Of a DNA stretch of 64,000 nt, positions 1-10,620 are shown one piece after another. The notes under the pieces are model-generated. The model had not been told where the DNA came from, ran no database searches, and saw nothing but the letters and a program-made list of their open reading frames with translations. How positions within the stretch are numbered: position 1 is the stretch's first letter; each line of letters begins with the position of its first letter. Both the position numbers and the translations under genes were made by a program. The DNA lies in NCBI GenBank assembly GCA_015655545.1, contig JAATET010000071.1:85390-149389 (forward strand), written 5' to 3'. This DNA is from Chthoniobacterales bacterium (GTDB lineage: Bacteria; Verrucomicrobiota; Verrucomicrobiia; Chthoniobacterales; JAATET01).

Positions 1-805
1 TGAATCTCACCGCCGGGAGAGTCTTCGATTCCAGCCGGCCTGGCTCAGGATTCCACCAGTCGTAACGGATCGCGGGGAGCGTGTAGGTGCCGGGCCTTTC
101 GACGAGATACGTTAGCGTCTCGGTTCGCTGGCCGGAGAAATCACCGCGCTCGGTTTTGTCCTCTACTTCCGGATTTCCGGGATAGACATGAATCCCTTCC
201 GGCGCGGTGGTCGGGGCCGGCGCGAGCGCCATACCTGTCATGTCATCGGCGCTTTGGGTGATGGTGCGCTTGAACACCGCCCCGGTTTTGACTTCTCCGG
301 ATGGCACCGGATTCCATCTTTCCTCGACCGAGAAATTCTGCGCGGTGACGAGAAACCGCTGCGGATCGGTCCCCGCCGGACGCTCGATCTCGACCGAGAG
401 CATTGGAACCTTGGCCTCCATTTCCATCACCGGACCGGAGATCGCCTCGCGCGATCCGAAGCGAACCGGAAACTCGGGAATTCGAAGCGGACCCTCGTGC
501 TGGGAAAATAGCGCGAACTCGTGGGTCTGGACGAACCAGCTTTGTCCATCGACCTCATCCGATGACACAACCGGATCGCCTACCTTGACGAGGATCGAGC
601 CCGGCACCTCCGGGAGTGTGAAGCTGGTCGCCCCTCCGAACGGCCCCTTCGAGCGCAGCTCGACGAAGAACGGAAGCCGCTGTCCGACATAGGCCTTCGC
701 CAAGGGAACCTTGACAGCAACAAGCTCCGCCGCTGCCCGTGCAGAAATCACGCTCGTCACAAGCCATGCAAATACCAGTGCCAAAACGGGAAACTTCGTC
801 GTCAT
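1..805 (-). CDS. BatD-like oxygen-tolerance protein (3' end beyond window start)
   Basis: Minus-strand frame from ATG at 805 reads MTTKFPVLALVFAWLVTSVISARAAAELVAVKVPLAKAYVGQRLPFFVEL... and near the window edge TLTYLVERPGTYTLPAIRYDWWNPESG, typical of BatD; last gene of the Bat operon; truncated by window edge. Confidence 0.75.
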   Translation of the reverse strand, partial: MTTKFPVLALVFAWLVTSVISARAAAELVAVKVPLAKAYVGQRLPFFVELRSKGPFGGATSFTLPEVPGSILVKVGDPVVSSDEVDGQSWFVQTHEFALFSQHEGPLRIPEFPVRFGSREAISGPVMEMEAKVPMLSVEIERPAGTDPQRFLVTAQNFSVEERWNPVPSGEVKTGAVFKRTITQSADDMTGMALAPAPTTAPEGIHVYPGNPEVEDKTERGDFSGQRTETLTYLVERPGTYTLPAIRYDWWNPEPGRLESKTLPAVRF

Positions 806-1383
806 TTTCCTTCCCCCGCTTCCTGATACTGCCAGGCGAATTTCGCCTTCAGAAAATCCGCCGGCTTCGTCGTCACCTTGCGCAGCCAGAGCGCCTGCAT
901 CTGCTCGGAGTTCATCGCCTTTTCGCCGGCGACCTCCGTGTCCTGGCCCTTGGGATTTTTTTCGTTCCGATCGAAGACGACCTTGTCCGCGCCCTCCTGC
1001 TGATCGCCGAAATCGCCGCCTTTTTGCTCCCTGAGCTTGGCTCGCGCCATGGCGAGATCGCAATTCTCCTTCGCTTCCTCCCAACCCGGCCGTGCATCGA
1101 GGGCCTTGCCGTAAGCCTCGACTGCGGCATCGTAGCTGCCGCTCATCACGAGAGCGTTGCCCTTGTTGAAAAAGGCCTCCGGCGTTTCCCTTCGCGCGAA
1201 CGCCGCCGCTGCCAGCTTGAAATTTCCGGAGCGATACCACGCTGCTCCCTGCCACATGGGGTCGTGAAACGCCTTCGCTGCTTCCGCACATTTCCCGCTG
1301 TCGAACAGACGGCGCCCTTCCTGATCGGGCGTGAACCAGAGGCTCGTCCAGCTCAGAGCCAGCGCGAAAAAAATAGTTTTCAT
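802..1383 (-). CDS. TPR-containing BatC/BatE-like protein
   Basis: TPR-like stretch EAFFNKGNALVMSGSYDAAVEAYGKALDARPGWEEAKENCDLA; lies between VWA genes and BatD; overlaps BatD start by 4 nt. Confidence 0.75.
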   Translation of the reverse strand: MKTIFFALALSWTSLWFTPDQEGRRLFDSGKCAEAAKAFHDPMWQGAAWYRSGNFKLAAAAFARRETPEAFFNKGNALVMSGSYDAAVEAYGKALDARPGWEEAKENCDLAMARAKLREQKGGDFGDQQEGADKVVFDRNEKNPKGQDTEVAGEKAMNSEQMQALWLRKVTTKPADFLKAKFAWQYQEAGEGK

Positions 1384-2327
1384 GCCGTCGCCCCCTCCCG
1401 CCGCTGGTTGCCGTCCCGTCGGAATGCATACGCCGCCGCAAGAGCAAGAATCGGCAGCAGATACCAACCGCTTTCCTGCCATTGGACCTGTTGTTGCGCG
1501 CCAGCGGTGCGGGATACGGGCGTGTGCGCCGCCGCCCGCACGAGCGCGGCGATGTCGGTGCCGTCCGGAGTGAGCGATTCGACCCGCGCATTCAAGGCAT
1601 TCGCGGCCTTTCGCAACGCGTCGTCCTCGGAGGAACCGGGCACGTTGAGCGCCAGAAATTCGACCGACGGTACTCCATGCGCATGTCGGGCCTCCACGAT
1701 GGCCTTCGTATCGCCGTCGACGGTATCGGCGATCACGAGGACCGAGCCGGAAATTCCCTGCCTAGACAGAAGGTCGCCCGCCTTTGCCAGCGCGAGTTCC
1801 AGATGATCTCCCGGTGCAGGCATGATCGCGGGGCTAATCTCCGCCGCCATCTGCGCCACGACCTTCGTGTCCTTGGTCGGCGGGAGGACGAGATGAGCGG
1901 AGCCGGCATAAGCGATCAAAGCCATGGGCTGGCCTTTTCGCGCCTCCGCGAGATCGGCGATCTTCAATCGCGCCCGCTCAAGCCGCGAGGGCGCGATGTC
2001 GGTGTTCTCCATGCTGGCGTCGGCCTTCAGCAACACGATCAACGACGATGCGTCCTCGGCAAAGGGATTCGGCTCCGGCTTCCAGGTCGGTCCGGCGATG
2101 ACGATGACCGCGAGCATCCAGCAGCCCAGGATGGCAAAATCTTTCCAGCGTCCTCCGCGTTCCGCTCCGATGACAAGCGCGCCGAGCAGGTCGGCGTCCA
2201 TTTGCTCGCTCCATCCGCGCAGGGGATCCGCGCTTTGCCTCCACGCCCACCAAATCACCGCCGCGGGAACAACCAGCAGCAGCCAGATCGGCCGGATGAA
2301 GTGGAACTGCGCCAGCGTTTCGATCAT
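1380..2327 (-). CDS. von Willebrand factor A domain protein (BatB-like)
   Basis: VWA-like ORF with N- and C-terminal TM segments; 4-nt overlaps with neighbours. Confidence 0.8.
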   Translation of the reverse strand: MIETLAQFHFIRPIWLLLVVPAAVIWWAWRQSADPLRGWSEQMDADLLGALVIGAERGGRWKDFAILGCWMLAVIVIAGPTWKPEPNPFAEDASSLIVLLKADASMENTDIAPSRLERARLKIADLAEARKGQPMALIAYAGSAHLVLPPTKDTKVVAQMAAEISPAIMPAPGDHLELALAKAGDLLSRQGISGSVLVIADTVDGDTKAIVEARHAHGVPSVEFLALNVPGSSEDDALRKAANALNARVESLTPDGTDIAALVRAAAHTPVSRTAGAQQQVQWQESGWYLLPILALAAAYAFRRDGNQRREGATA

Positions 2328-3355
2328 GCCGGTATCTCCAATTTTCCGGTGATCGGATGAACGCGCACCAATTCGGACTTCGCCCGGGCGACCGCCTGAC
2401 CGCGTGTCTGGCGGACGATCAAAATGAGTTTCTCACCGAGCGCGAAAACGAGCGCGGCGAGGACGAACCATGGAAAGAGATCGAGCCGAGGACGATGGCT
2501 GATGACCTCGACCTTGCGCGTCTCGATGCGGTCCAGTTCGTCGTAAATTCCCGCAAGCGATTGACGATCGGCGGCGAAGAAATATTTGCCGCCGGTCGCC
2601 TCGGCGGTGGCGCGCAGCGTGGGCTCGTCGAGTTTGTCTTCCCCAACCGTCGTCGGATCGCCGATGGCGACCGTGTGAATGCGGATGTTTCTCCCAGCCG
2701 CGACGCGCGCCGCTTCCACCGGGGGAACCTGGCTGGCCGTGTCGTTGCCATCCGTGAGCGCGATAATCGTCTTCGCGGGGGCCTTGCTGTCATCGAAGAG
2801 GCTGATCCCCAGGCCGATCGCGTCGCCGAAGGCCGTGCGCGGCCCCGCCATACCGACCACGGTTTCATCGAGCAGCTCGCGGGAGAGATTGAGATCGGTC
2901 GAGAACGGAGCCTGCAAAAACGGCGCATCGCCAAAGACGACCAGTCCGACACGATCGCCCTTGCGCCTCGAGAGGAAGTCGCCGAGGACCTCCTTCACGG
3001 CGGACAGGCGATCCACCTTCCTGCCGACCGCATTCGTGAAGTCCTCCTGCTTCATCGATCCCGAGAGATCAACCAAGAGAAGCAGATCGCGGGTCGGCTG
3101 CTCCTTCGTTACCGGGGGCTCCAGCCATTGCGGACGGGCCATGGCTGCGACAAGCAGCAGCCAGACAAGAGCCGGAGCAACGAGACTGCGCGACCGGGAA
3201 ATGCCGACCGTGCCCCGACCCATCGCCCGATGGAGCCGCTCGCCGAAAGGCACGCGCACCGAGACCGCCGAGACCGGGCGCGGGGGCAGAATCCTCCGCA
3301 GCAGCCAGGGAAGCGGCAGCAGAGCAAAGACCCAAAGATATGCGAACGAAAACAT
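2324..3355 (-). CDS. von Willebrand factor A domain protein (BatA-like)
   Basis: RDLLLLVDLSGSMKQEDF (MIDAS DxSxS), TIIALTDGNDTAS; N-terminal TM segments. Confidence 0.88.
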   Translation of the reverse strand: MFSFAYLWVFALLPLPWLLRRILPPRPVSAVSVRVPFGERLHRAMGRGTVGISRSRSLVAPALVWLLLVAAMARPQWLEPPVTKEQPTRDLLLLVDLSGSMKQEDFTNAVGRKVDRLSAVKEVLGDFLSRRKGDRVGLVVFGDAPFLQAPFSTDLNLSRELLDETVVGMAGPRTAFGDAIGLGISLFDDSKAPAKTIIALTDGNDTASQVPPVEAARVAAGRNIRIHTVAIGDPTTVGEDKLDEPTLRATAEATGGKYFFAADRQSLAGIYDELDRIETRKVEVISHRPRLDLFPWFVLAALVFALGEKLILIVRQTRGQAVARAKSELVRVHPITGKLEIPA

Positions 3356-3798
3356 CAGGCGTTATGGGAGGCGATCCAGCGTGCGGTCCAAGCGCGCAGG
3401 GCCTCAAGGTTCGTTGTCGCGTCCGCGGAATAAGCACCGGTGGTGAGTTGCCCGCGAAGCAGCGGAGGCATCGGTTCTCGACTGCGGGCGGAGAGCCAGT
3501 CGGCCCAGGCGTCGCCGTGCAAGACGGCGATCTCTTCACGGGGGAATTCCGCGAGCGCCGTGCGACGAAGCAGCATCGCGATTTCGGCGACGTCATTCGC
3601 GGTATGGAGCGAACGGAGCGCCTCGCGCCGATACGCGGTGCGCCGCCGGCGAAGCCACGCTCGAAAAGCAAGCGCGAGCAGGAGGAGGAGAACGACTACT
3701 CCGAGCACATACCATCCCGGCGCGAGCGGCCACCAGGGCACGGGCGGCGGCAGAACAATGTCGTGCAGACGATCCAGGCTGGCGGCGTCTTCGTTCAT
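3355..3798 (-). CDS. DUF4381-type membrane protein
   Basis: MNEDAASLDRLHDIVLPPPVPWWPLAPGWYVLGVVVLLLLLALAFRAWLRRR; position between DUF58 and BatA. Confidence 0.75.
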   Translation of the reverse strand: MNEDAASLDRLHDIVLPPPVPWWPLAPGWYVLGVVVLLLLLALAFRAWLRRRRTAYRREALRSLHTANDVAEIAMLLRRTALAEFPREEIAVLHGDAWADWLSARSREPMPPLLRGQLTTGAYSADATTNLEALRAWTARWIASHNA

Positions 3799-4724
3799 GC
3801 GGTGGGAATTTGCGCCGCCCCAAAAAGACCGCGGAGCTGATCGGCCACCGGCTCCGCCGTGCTGATGGGGAGAAGCGGAACCTTCAAGGCGCGAAAGACC
3901 TCCCGCCACTCGTCGAGCTTGGCGGCAAAGGCGTCGCGAAACGCCGTGCGGAATTGGGCTCCCGCAGGAATCTCCCACTCCTGCCCTCGGTCGCTGGCCC
4001 GCATGCCCGGATGTCCCTGCAATGAAGCGCCGAGCGGATCGTAGACGAGGACGATGAGGACATCGTTGTGCGCGGCAATCTCCATGGCCAGACGGCGGGT
4101 GTCCTCGTTCACGCCGTCGAGATCGCTAATGAGCACCACCAGGCAATCGTGACGAGCCATCCGGTGGACGGCCTGGAGCGCGTCGTTGAGGCCGACCTTT
4201 CCCTCGGCTGGGTGACGGGAGGCGAGCCGCTGCCCCAACCGGACCGTCTCCTGGAGAAGCACCATTGCTCGCGCCGCGCTGCGGTGGGGACGAACTTCGA
4301 CGACTTCCTCCTCGTTGAAAACAATCCCGCCGATGCGATCTCCACCATCGAGGGTGCGCCAGGCCGCCAGCGCCGCGGCCTCTGCCGCGACCACCGACTT
4401 CATGGCCCGTCGGCTTCCGAAGAACATCGGAAATCTTTGATCAACGACAAGCAGGACGGGACGCTCGCGCTCCTCGTCATAGACGCGCACGTGCGCCGCG
4501 CCGCGCCGCGCCGTCGCGCGCCAGTCGATCAGATGCACGTCGTCGCCGGGCTGGTAACGCCGCAGCTCCTCGAAGGAAAGTCCTCGCCCGCGCAGCCGCG
4601 AGGCATGACGGCCGGACAGCAGCGAATGAACCGGCTGCCTGGGCAGAAAACTAAACCCGCGCGCCTCGGCCTTGAGCCGGACAAGTTCGTCGATCGATGC
4701 CGTGATTTGCGCGCCCGTTCTCAT
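3795..4724 (-). CDS. DUF58 domain protein
   Basis: SFEELRRYQPGDDVHLIDWRATARRGAAHVRVYDEERERPVLLVVD is the DUF58 signature. Confidence 0.9.
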   Translation of the reverse strand: MRTGAQITASIDELVRLKAEARGFSFLPRQPVHSLLSGRHASRLRGRGLSFEELRRYQPGDDVHLIDWRATARRGAAHVRVYDEERERPVLLVVDQRFPMFFGSRRAMKSVVAAEAAALAAWRTLDGGDRIGGIVFNEEEVVEVRPHRSAARAMVLLQETVRLGQRLASRHPAEGKVGLNDALQAVHRMARHDCLVVLISDLDGVNEDTRRLAMEIAAHNDVLIVLVYDPLGASLQGHPGMRASDRGQEWEIPAGAQFRTAFRDAFAAKLDEWREVFRALKVPLLPISTAEPVADQLRGLFGAAQIPTA

Positions 4725-4739
4725 GACCGTTCGGCAAAC

Positions 4740-5699
4740 TCACACCGCCACCACTTTCTCCAGCAACGCATCGATCACGTCGGTGCGGGTCTTGCCGAGC
4801 GCCTCCGCTTCGTAGGAAAGATGCACACGGTGCGCGAGGCACGCCGGGGCGACGGCGCGAATATTGTCGGGCGACACGAAGTCCTGCCCGTGCAGCCAGG
4901 CATGGGCGCGGGCGGCGGCGTCGAGGGCGATGGTTCCCCGCGGACTCGCGCCAAGGCGAATCCATTTCGCGAGATCGTCCCCGTATTTCTTCGGATCGCG
5001 GGTGGCGATGACAAGGTCCACGATGTATTGCTCCGCCGCGTCGGCGACGTGAACGGCCGCGACCTCGCGGCGGGCCGCAAAGATGACATCCGGCTCCACC
5101 GCAGGCGGCGACTGCGGCGCGTTGCCGCTTTTTTCGCCGCGCACCAGACGCAGGATCGCCGCCTCGTTTTTCGCGGGCGGATACGGCACGTTCACATACA
5201 GGAGAAACCGATCCATCTGCGCTTCGGGCAGAGGATAAGTGCCCTCCTGCTCGATCGGATTTTGCGTGGCGAGCACGAGGAAAAGCTCGGGCAGCCGGTG
5301 CGTGGTGCCCGTGACGGTGACCTGCCGTTCCTCCATCGCCTCGAGCAACGCGGCCTGAACTTTTGCGGGCGCGCGGTTGATCTCGTCGGCCAGAATGAGA
5401 TTTCCGAAAATCGGGCCGGATTGGAAATCGAACGTGCCGGTCTGCTCGCGGTAGACGTCCGAGCCGGTGACATCCGAGGGCAGTAAATCGGGCGTGAACT
5501 GAATGCGGCTGAAGTCGCTCTTGATGAGTTTCGAGAGCGTCTTGATCGATCGCGTCTTGGCCACGCCGGGCAGGCCCTCCATGAGGACGTGTCCATCCGC
5601 GAGAAGCGCGATGAGCATGCGCTCGACGACGGTCTCCTGCCCGATGATGGCGGCATTCATGGCGTCCTGAATCTGGCGAATGGATTCCCGGGGCGTCAT
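4740..5699 (-). CDS. MoxR-family AAA+ ATPase
   Basis: Walker A LPGVAKTRSIKTL, Walker B LILADEINRAPAKVQAALLEAMEERQVT, LATQNPIEQEGTYPLPEAQMDRF. Confidence 0.93.
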   Translation of the reverse strand: MTPRESIRQIQDAMNAAIIGQETVVERMLIALLADGHVLMEGLPGVAKTRSIKTLSKLIKSDFSRIQFTPDLLPSDVTGSDVYREQTGTFDFQSGPIFGNLILADEINRAPAKVQAALLEAMEERQVTVTGTTHRLPELFLVLATQNPIEQEGTYPLPEAQMDRFLLYVNVPYPPAKNEAAILRLVRGEKSGNAPQSPPAVEPDVIFAARREVAAVHVADAAEQYIVDLVIATRDPKKYGDDLAKWIRLGASPRGTIALDAAARAHAWLHGQDFVSPDNIRAVAPACLAHRVHLSYEAEALGKTRTDVIDALLEKVVAV

Positions 5700-5798
5700 G
5701 AGGTCGAAGCAGGTGCGAAATCGGGTTTCATCTTTTCAAGCCTAGAGGACGCCCTGTTTTCAGGACGCCCTTCGGTAAATCCGCGGTGGACGCCGGAC

Positions 5799-7379
5799 CT
5801 AACGCGGGCTGAGGGTTTCGAGATCCTTGAGGCGCTTGAGGGCGTCCTGCTTTTCCAGGGTGCCGTAGTTGATATTGCCGGGATTGAGCGAGGAGCCGGT
5901 CTGGAACGGATACCGGTTGAAGTCGGCGAAGAAGTCCTTGACCTTCTGCTGGATCGGCACGAGCAGCCACATCTGTTGTGCATACCAGTTGAGGTATTGG
6001 CCGCCCTCCTCCATGGCGCGCTCATAGGGATCCATGCGGAGGTTCTCGATCATCGCCCAAGAGGTGGACTTGCGGGAGCCTTCGGCGATGTTGCCATCGT
6101 TGACGGCGAAGTTCACCTTCCAGTCGTTCCAGCGGACGGCGTTGAGATTTCCGCCCTGGTCGAAGTAATAGATCACGTCGCGAGGCCCCTTCTTCTCGTC
6201 GCCTTTGAAGTAGGGCACGAAATTGTAGCCATCGAGGTGGACCTTGAAGTCCTTGCCATCGACCTTTGCTCCCTTGGCCAGCTGTTCCTTGATGTCCGAG
6301 TTTCCTGCGGCCGCGACGAGCGTTGGGAACCAGTCGATGTTCGAAATGATCTCGTTCGAGACGGTGCCGGGCTTGATCACGCCGGGCCAGCGAACCATCA
6401 TCGGGATGCGGAAGCCACCCTCCCACGTCGTGCCTTTTTCACCGCGGAACGGCGTCATGGCCCCGTCCGGCCAGAGCGCGAGCTCCGCGCCATTGTCGGT
6501 GCTGTAGATGACGATGGTGTTGTCGGAGATCTTGAGCTTGTCGAGCAGATCGAGCAGTTGGCCAACCATGGCATCGTGCTCCACCATTCCATCGGCTTCG
6601 ATGCCCTTGCCGGTCTTACCCAATGACTCTTTCTTGAGGTGGGTGAAGACGTGCATGCGCGTGGTGTTGAACCATACGAAGAACGGCTTGTCCGCCTTCA
6701 CCTGGCGCTCGATGAAATCCTCGGCCGAGCCCAGGAATTCCTCGTCAACGGTTTCCATGCGTTTCGTATTGAGCGGGCCGGTGTCCTCGATCTTGCCGTC
6801 GGCACTCGACTTGATGACGCCGCGCGGTCCGTATTTTTTCAGGAACTCGGGATCTTTCGGGTAGAAGTAGCCCTCGGGCTCCTCCTCGGCATTGAGATGG
6901 TAAAGATTGCCGAAGAACTCGTCGAAACCGTGCTTGGTCGGAAGATGCTGGTCGCGATCACCAAGATGGTTTTTGCCGAATTGCCCCGTGGCGTAACCCA
7001 TGCTCCGAAGCACGTTGGCGATTGTGGGCATCCAATCAGTGATCCCGTGAGGATCGCCGGGCATTCCAATGGTCAGCAAACCGGTGCGAAACGGTTCCTG
7101 CCCGAGGATAAAACTCGCGCGGCCCGCCGTGCAGCTTTGCTGCCCGTAAGCATCGGTGAAGAGCATGCCTTCGTTGGCGATCCGGTCGATGTTGGGCGTT
7201 TGATAGCCCATTAGACCCTTCGTGTAGGCGCTAAGCTGTGAAATACCAATGTCGTCGCCCCAGATGACAAGGATGTTCGGCTTTTTCGTGTTTTGTGCGG
7301 GCGTGCTCTCTTGCGCCCGAATGGATGGCAGCGAAAGCGCACCAAACACGACGGCGGCGAGAAGGTGTGGGATTTTCAT
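5799..7379 (-). CDS. Sulfatase (arylsulfatase family), secreted
   Basis: NILVIWGDDIGISQLSAYTKGLMGYQTPNIDRIANEGMLFTDAYGQQSCTAGRASFILGQ: sulfatase motif CTAGR; signal peptide. Confidence 0.93.
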   Translation of the reverse strand: MKIPHLLAAVVFGALSLPSIRAQESTPAQNTKKPNILVIWGDDIGISQLSAYTKGLMGYQTPNIDRIANEGMLFTDAYGQQSCTAGRASFILGQEPFRTGLLTIGMPGDPHGITDWMPTIANVLRSMGYATGQFGKNHLGDRDQHLPTKHGFDEFFGNLYHLNAEEEPEGYFYPKDPEFLKKYGPRGVIKSSADGKIEDTGPLNTKRMETVDEEFLGSAEDFIERQVKADKPFFVWFNTTRMHVFTHLKKESLGKTGKGIEADGMVEHDAMVGQLLDLLDKLKISDNTIVIYSTDNGAELALWPDGAMTPFRGEKGTTWEGGFRIPMMVRWPGVIKPGTVSNEIISNIDWFPTLVAAAGNSDIKEQLAKGAKVDGKDFKVHLDGYNFVPYFKGDEKKGPRDVIYYFDQGGNLNAVRWNDWKVNFAVNDGNIAEGSRKSTSWAMIENLRMDPYERAMEEGGQYLNWYAQQMWLLVPIQQKVKDFFADFNRYPFQTGSSLNPGNINYGTLEKQDALKRLKDLETLSPR

Positions 7380-7678
7380 GGGAGTGGATCGGGTTGGGGG
7401 TGAGAGTATCGAGGAAACTTTTACATCAGGCCGTCACCCGTGAGATGCCAGGGGAACGATCGCGGCGGAATTGTGGGTTCGCTGGCAGACATGGAAACGG
7501 AGGTTTTCAGCCCAGGAAAGTGTTCATATTCCCGGCAGCATTTTTCCATTAAGCCAATTCGGCCCGCCGTTGAAAAGTGCGCTGTCTATCCGATTAGCGA
7601 CAAACCACAGGCTTTTCACTTGTGCTTTTTCCTCTACTATTGATCGCGGTCAAATTCGCTTTAACCAGCCCTTGACGC

Positions 7679-8644
7679 ATGGCCCATCCTCCCATTGCAA
7701 AACATTCTCTGCATTTGCAGGATTTCAGTCCCGAGCAATTGCTGGAGGCCGTGCGCGGGGCGAACTTCGAACACTACATTCTCACGCGCGCCCGCTGCGA
7801 CGCCCGACTCGAACGCTGGAGCTGCGAGAATTTCACCGTCGACGTCGGGCGCTACAGTTTTCCCGTGCGGGCCATCGGCGCGTTTCCTTCGCGAAAGCTC
7901 TTCATCGGCTATATGCGGAAATCTCCGCAGCCCGCCTGGGTGAACGGAGTCGAGGCGGATCAACGCACCATGGAATTCTACCCCGAGGGCACCGAGCTGA
8001 ACTACCGCGCCGCGCCGAACAGCGAATGGCTGGCGATCGAGTTCGACGAACATGCGCTGCAAGCCGCCGCGCAAAAACGACTCGGCCATAATTTGGAACT
8101 GCCATGGAAGCATGTGGTGAGCTTTCGCGTGCCGCGCAGCGAGCGTGCCGCCCTCGACCGAATGGTTCGCTGTCTTTGGACCCATCCCGTTTCCGGAGCG
8201 CTCATGATCGGGCCGATTCTCGGAAAGATCGCCGAAATCCTCGACGGCCTGCGGCGCAAATTATCGAGAGAGGCAGACAGCGGGGAAATCCGCCGCGTCG
8301 CATTGCTCACCCGCGCCGACGATTATCTGCGGGCAAGCATTGCCCATCCGTTCGACTTGAAATCTCTCGCGAACGCCGTCGGAGCGAACGCGCGCTCGCT
8401 CCAGCGATATTTCATGGATGCCTACGGCCTTACGCCCCTGCAATGGGCGCGCTGCCTGGCCCTGCACCATGTGCGGAAACGGCTCCTCGCCAGCAACCTC
8501 AAAAAGTTCACCATCGAGGGCGCGGCGAGGGAATACGGCTTCCGCCACATGGGCCGCTTCTCCATCCACTACCGGGAATTGTTCGGCGAATCGCCGATCG
8601 AAACACTACGTCGTGGGGTTGAACCCCAGCCGCGATGTATTTAG
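7679..8644 (+). CDS. AraC-family transcriptional regulator
   Basis: C-terminal double HTH LKSLANAVGANARSLQRYFMDAYGLTPLQWARCLALHHVRKRLL...AAREYGFRHMGRFSIHYRELFGESPIETLRR. Confidence 0.88.
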   Translation: MAHPPIAKHSLHLQDFSPEQLLEAVRGANFEHYILTRARCDARLERWSCENFTVDVGRYSFPVRAIGAFPSRKLFIGYMRKSPQPAWVNGVEADQRTMEFYPEGTELNYRAAPNSEWLAIEFDEHALQAAAQKRLGHNLELPWKHVVSFRVPRSERAALDRMVRCLWTHPVSGALMIGPILGKIAEILDGLRRKLSREADSGEIRRVALLTRADDYLRASIAHPFDLKSLANAVGANARSLQRYFMDAYGLTPLQWARCLALHHVRKRLLASNLKKFTIEGAAREYGFRHMGRFSIHYRELFGESPIETLRRGVEPQPRCI

Positions 8645-8912
8645 CCGGGAACAAAGCTGGCAGTTCACTTCTAAACCGAGAAGCTCGCCCATGGGCCGTA
8701 GTCGGCCAAAAACACATCCATCGATCGGCATGGAAACTCGACCTTAGTCTTAGGTCCCGACCGGCATTGAGTTGTGCATCAGAAATCGTCGACTTGAATG
8801 ACCTACCTGTCTTCTGCGTAAGAGTTCCTTGCTCACATCTCCTGATCGCGCTTGATATGGATTATGCAAAAGCCGCACGCTCCCCTATGCTGTGCGGCCC
8901 CTCTTTCACTGC

Positions 8913-9323
8913 TCAGAGCAGATAGAGAACGATGAGAGCTCCCAACACCAACAGAAGAACCGCACAGATTGCCACCCCTGCAATGCGGATTAACCTTTCA
9001 TTGATTTTCCCTTGAAGCGCAGTTCCGATGGCCGCGTAGAGGATAGGAATCGCGAACAGCCAGAGCACATGAGCCGCCAGAAACTGGGCCAGTTTGGCAA
9101 GCACCTCGGGCTGCACATTCTTGTGCTCGATCTTCACGAGCAAATGCAGGACGGGGCCTCCCAAGGTGACGATCAGAAGTTGAGTAAGAGCAAGAACTCG
9201 CGCCTTCGACATGGGATTGAACTCAGGCATATCCCTTGAAATATTCAGAAGCAACCTTTCGCTGGTTGGTGCGACTCGGGCCGCAACGCAAGCGGGAGCA
9301 TTATCTTTATCATTGCCCCACAC
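8913..9323 (-). CDS. Small multi-pass membrane protein
   Basis: Hydrophobic segments VLALTQLLIVTLGGPVLHLLV, FAIPILYAAIGTAL, VAICAVLLLVLGALIVLYLL. Confidence 0.55.
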   Translation of the reverse strand: MWGNDKDNAPACVAARVAPTSERLLLNISRDMPEFNPMSKARVLALTQLLIVTLGGPVLHLLVKIEHKNVQPEVLAKLAQFLAAHVLWLFAIPILYAAIGTALQGKINERLIRIAGVAICAVLLLVLGALIVLYLL

Positions 9324-9366
9324 GCGGGGCTAGTCCTCGCGATGTATTGCTGGTTAACTATCGGCT

Positions 9367-9684
9367 ATGAATATGGACGCGATCATCGAAGCCCGCCGCA
9401 AGTCCATCGCAGCGTCGATTCATTCGATCAATACAGCGGAGATGAAGACGCTCGGCGAAACGCTCTTCCCGTATCACGACGATCCATGGCGCGAGGCGTT
9501 CTTCGAATTCCTCGCGCAAAACCCCCACGGCAGCTTTTACCACGCGACGACCGGCGACGGCGTGGAAATTCTCTATTGCCACGACAAGAGCAAAGGCATC
9601 TGGTTCGTGCCGAAAAGTGGCGTCGGTCCCTTGCAGGCCACCGGCCTGAAAGTCATGAACGAGGCCGTCCTCGGCGGCGGCTGA
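9367..9684 (+). CDS. Conserved hypothetical protein
   Basis: Coherent 105-aa ORF upstream of and co-directional with PPK2. Confidence 0.6.
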   Translation: MNMDAIIEARRKSIAASIHSINTAEMKTLGETLFPYHDDPWREAFFEFLAQNPHGSFYHATTGDGVEILYCHDKSKGIWFVPKSGVGPLQATGLKVMNEAVLGGG

Positions 9685-9714
9685 AATCCTCTCCAACGCC
9701 ATTCCCTCCCCCCA

Positions 9715-10620
9715 ATGAAAACCAGCAAAGTCATCGAAGCCGCCCGCCGCCTTTCCAAACCCTACCGCGTCACGAACGGGAAAAAATTCCGGCTCGAGGA
9801 CTTCGATCCCGGCGACACGGGCGAATTGAAATCCGATGACAAGCCGCGCGCAAAGGAGGCGCTGCGGACGGGCATCGAGGCGCTCGCAAAGCTGCAGGAC
9901 GTGCTCTACGCGCAGGATCGCTGGTCGCTGCTGCTTGTCTTCCAGGCGATGGACGCGGCCGGCAAGGACGGGACGATCAAGCACGTCATGTCGGGCATCA
10001 ATCCGCAGGGGTGCCAAGTCTCGTCGTTCAAGTCGCCGACCAGCACGGACCTCGATCACGACTACCTCTGGCGCTGCATCAAGGAATTGCCCGAACGCGG
10101 ACGCATCGGCATTTTCAATCGCAGTTATTACGAAGAAACGCTCGTGGTGCGCGTGCATCCCGAGTTTCTCGCGGGGCAAAAACTTCCGGAAGAATGTGTG
10201 ACGAAAGCCATCTGGGACGAGCGGTTTCAGGACATCCGCGGCTTTGAGCGCTACCTGCGCCGCAACGGCACCATCGTCCTTAAATTCTTTCTCAACGTCT
10301 CGAAGGAGGAGCAGGAAAAGCGCTTTCTTGCGCGGCTCGACCTGCCCGAGAAGAACTGGAAATTCTCCGCCAGCGACTCGAGGGAGCGCGGATTCTGGGA
10401 CGACTACATGAAGGCCTACGAGGACATGATCCGCAAGACCGCGACGAAGGAATCGCCGTGGTATGTCGTGCCGGCGGACAACAAATGGTTCACGCGCGTG
10501 GTCGTCGCCGCCGCGGTGATCGATGCTTTGGCCTCGCTGGATCTTCGCTATCCGAAGGTCGGCGCGGCGAAGAAAGAGGAACTCGCCGAGGCTCGCAAAC
10601 TCCTGCTCGAGAGCAAATGA
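9715..10620 (+). CDS. Polyphosphate kinase 2 family protein
   Basis: FQAMDAAGKDGTIKHVMSGINPQGCQVSSFKSPT, IGIFNRSYYEETLVVRVHPE: PPK2 signature. Confidence 0.93.
   Translation: MKTSKVIEAARRLSKPYRVTNGKKFRLEDFDPGDTGELKSDDKPRAKEALRTGIEALAKLQDVLYAQDRWSLLLVFQAMDAAGKDGTIKHVMSGINPQGCQVSSFKSPTSTDLDHDYLWRCIKELPERGRIGIFNRSYYEETLVVRVHPEFLAGQKLPEECVTKAIWDERFQDIRGFERYLRRNGTIVLKFFLNVSKEEQEKRFLARLDLPEKNWKFSASDSRERGFWDDYMKAYEDMIRKTATKESPWYVVPADNKWFTRVVVAAAVIDALASLDLRYPKVGAAKKEELAEARKLLLESK

Noticed and set aside
8608-8632. TGGGGTTGAACCCCA inverted repeat at the end of the AraC-family gene
   Set aside because: Lies inside the coding 3' end with no T-tract; likely chance or a weak terminator; not strong enough to call.
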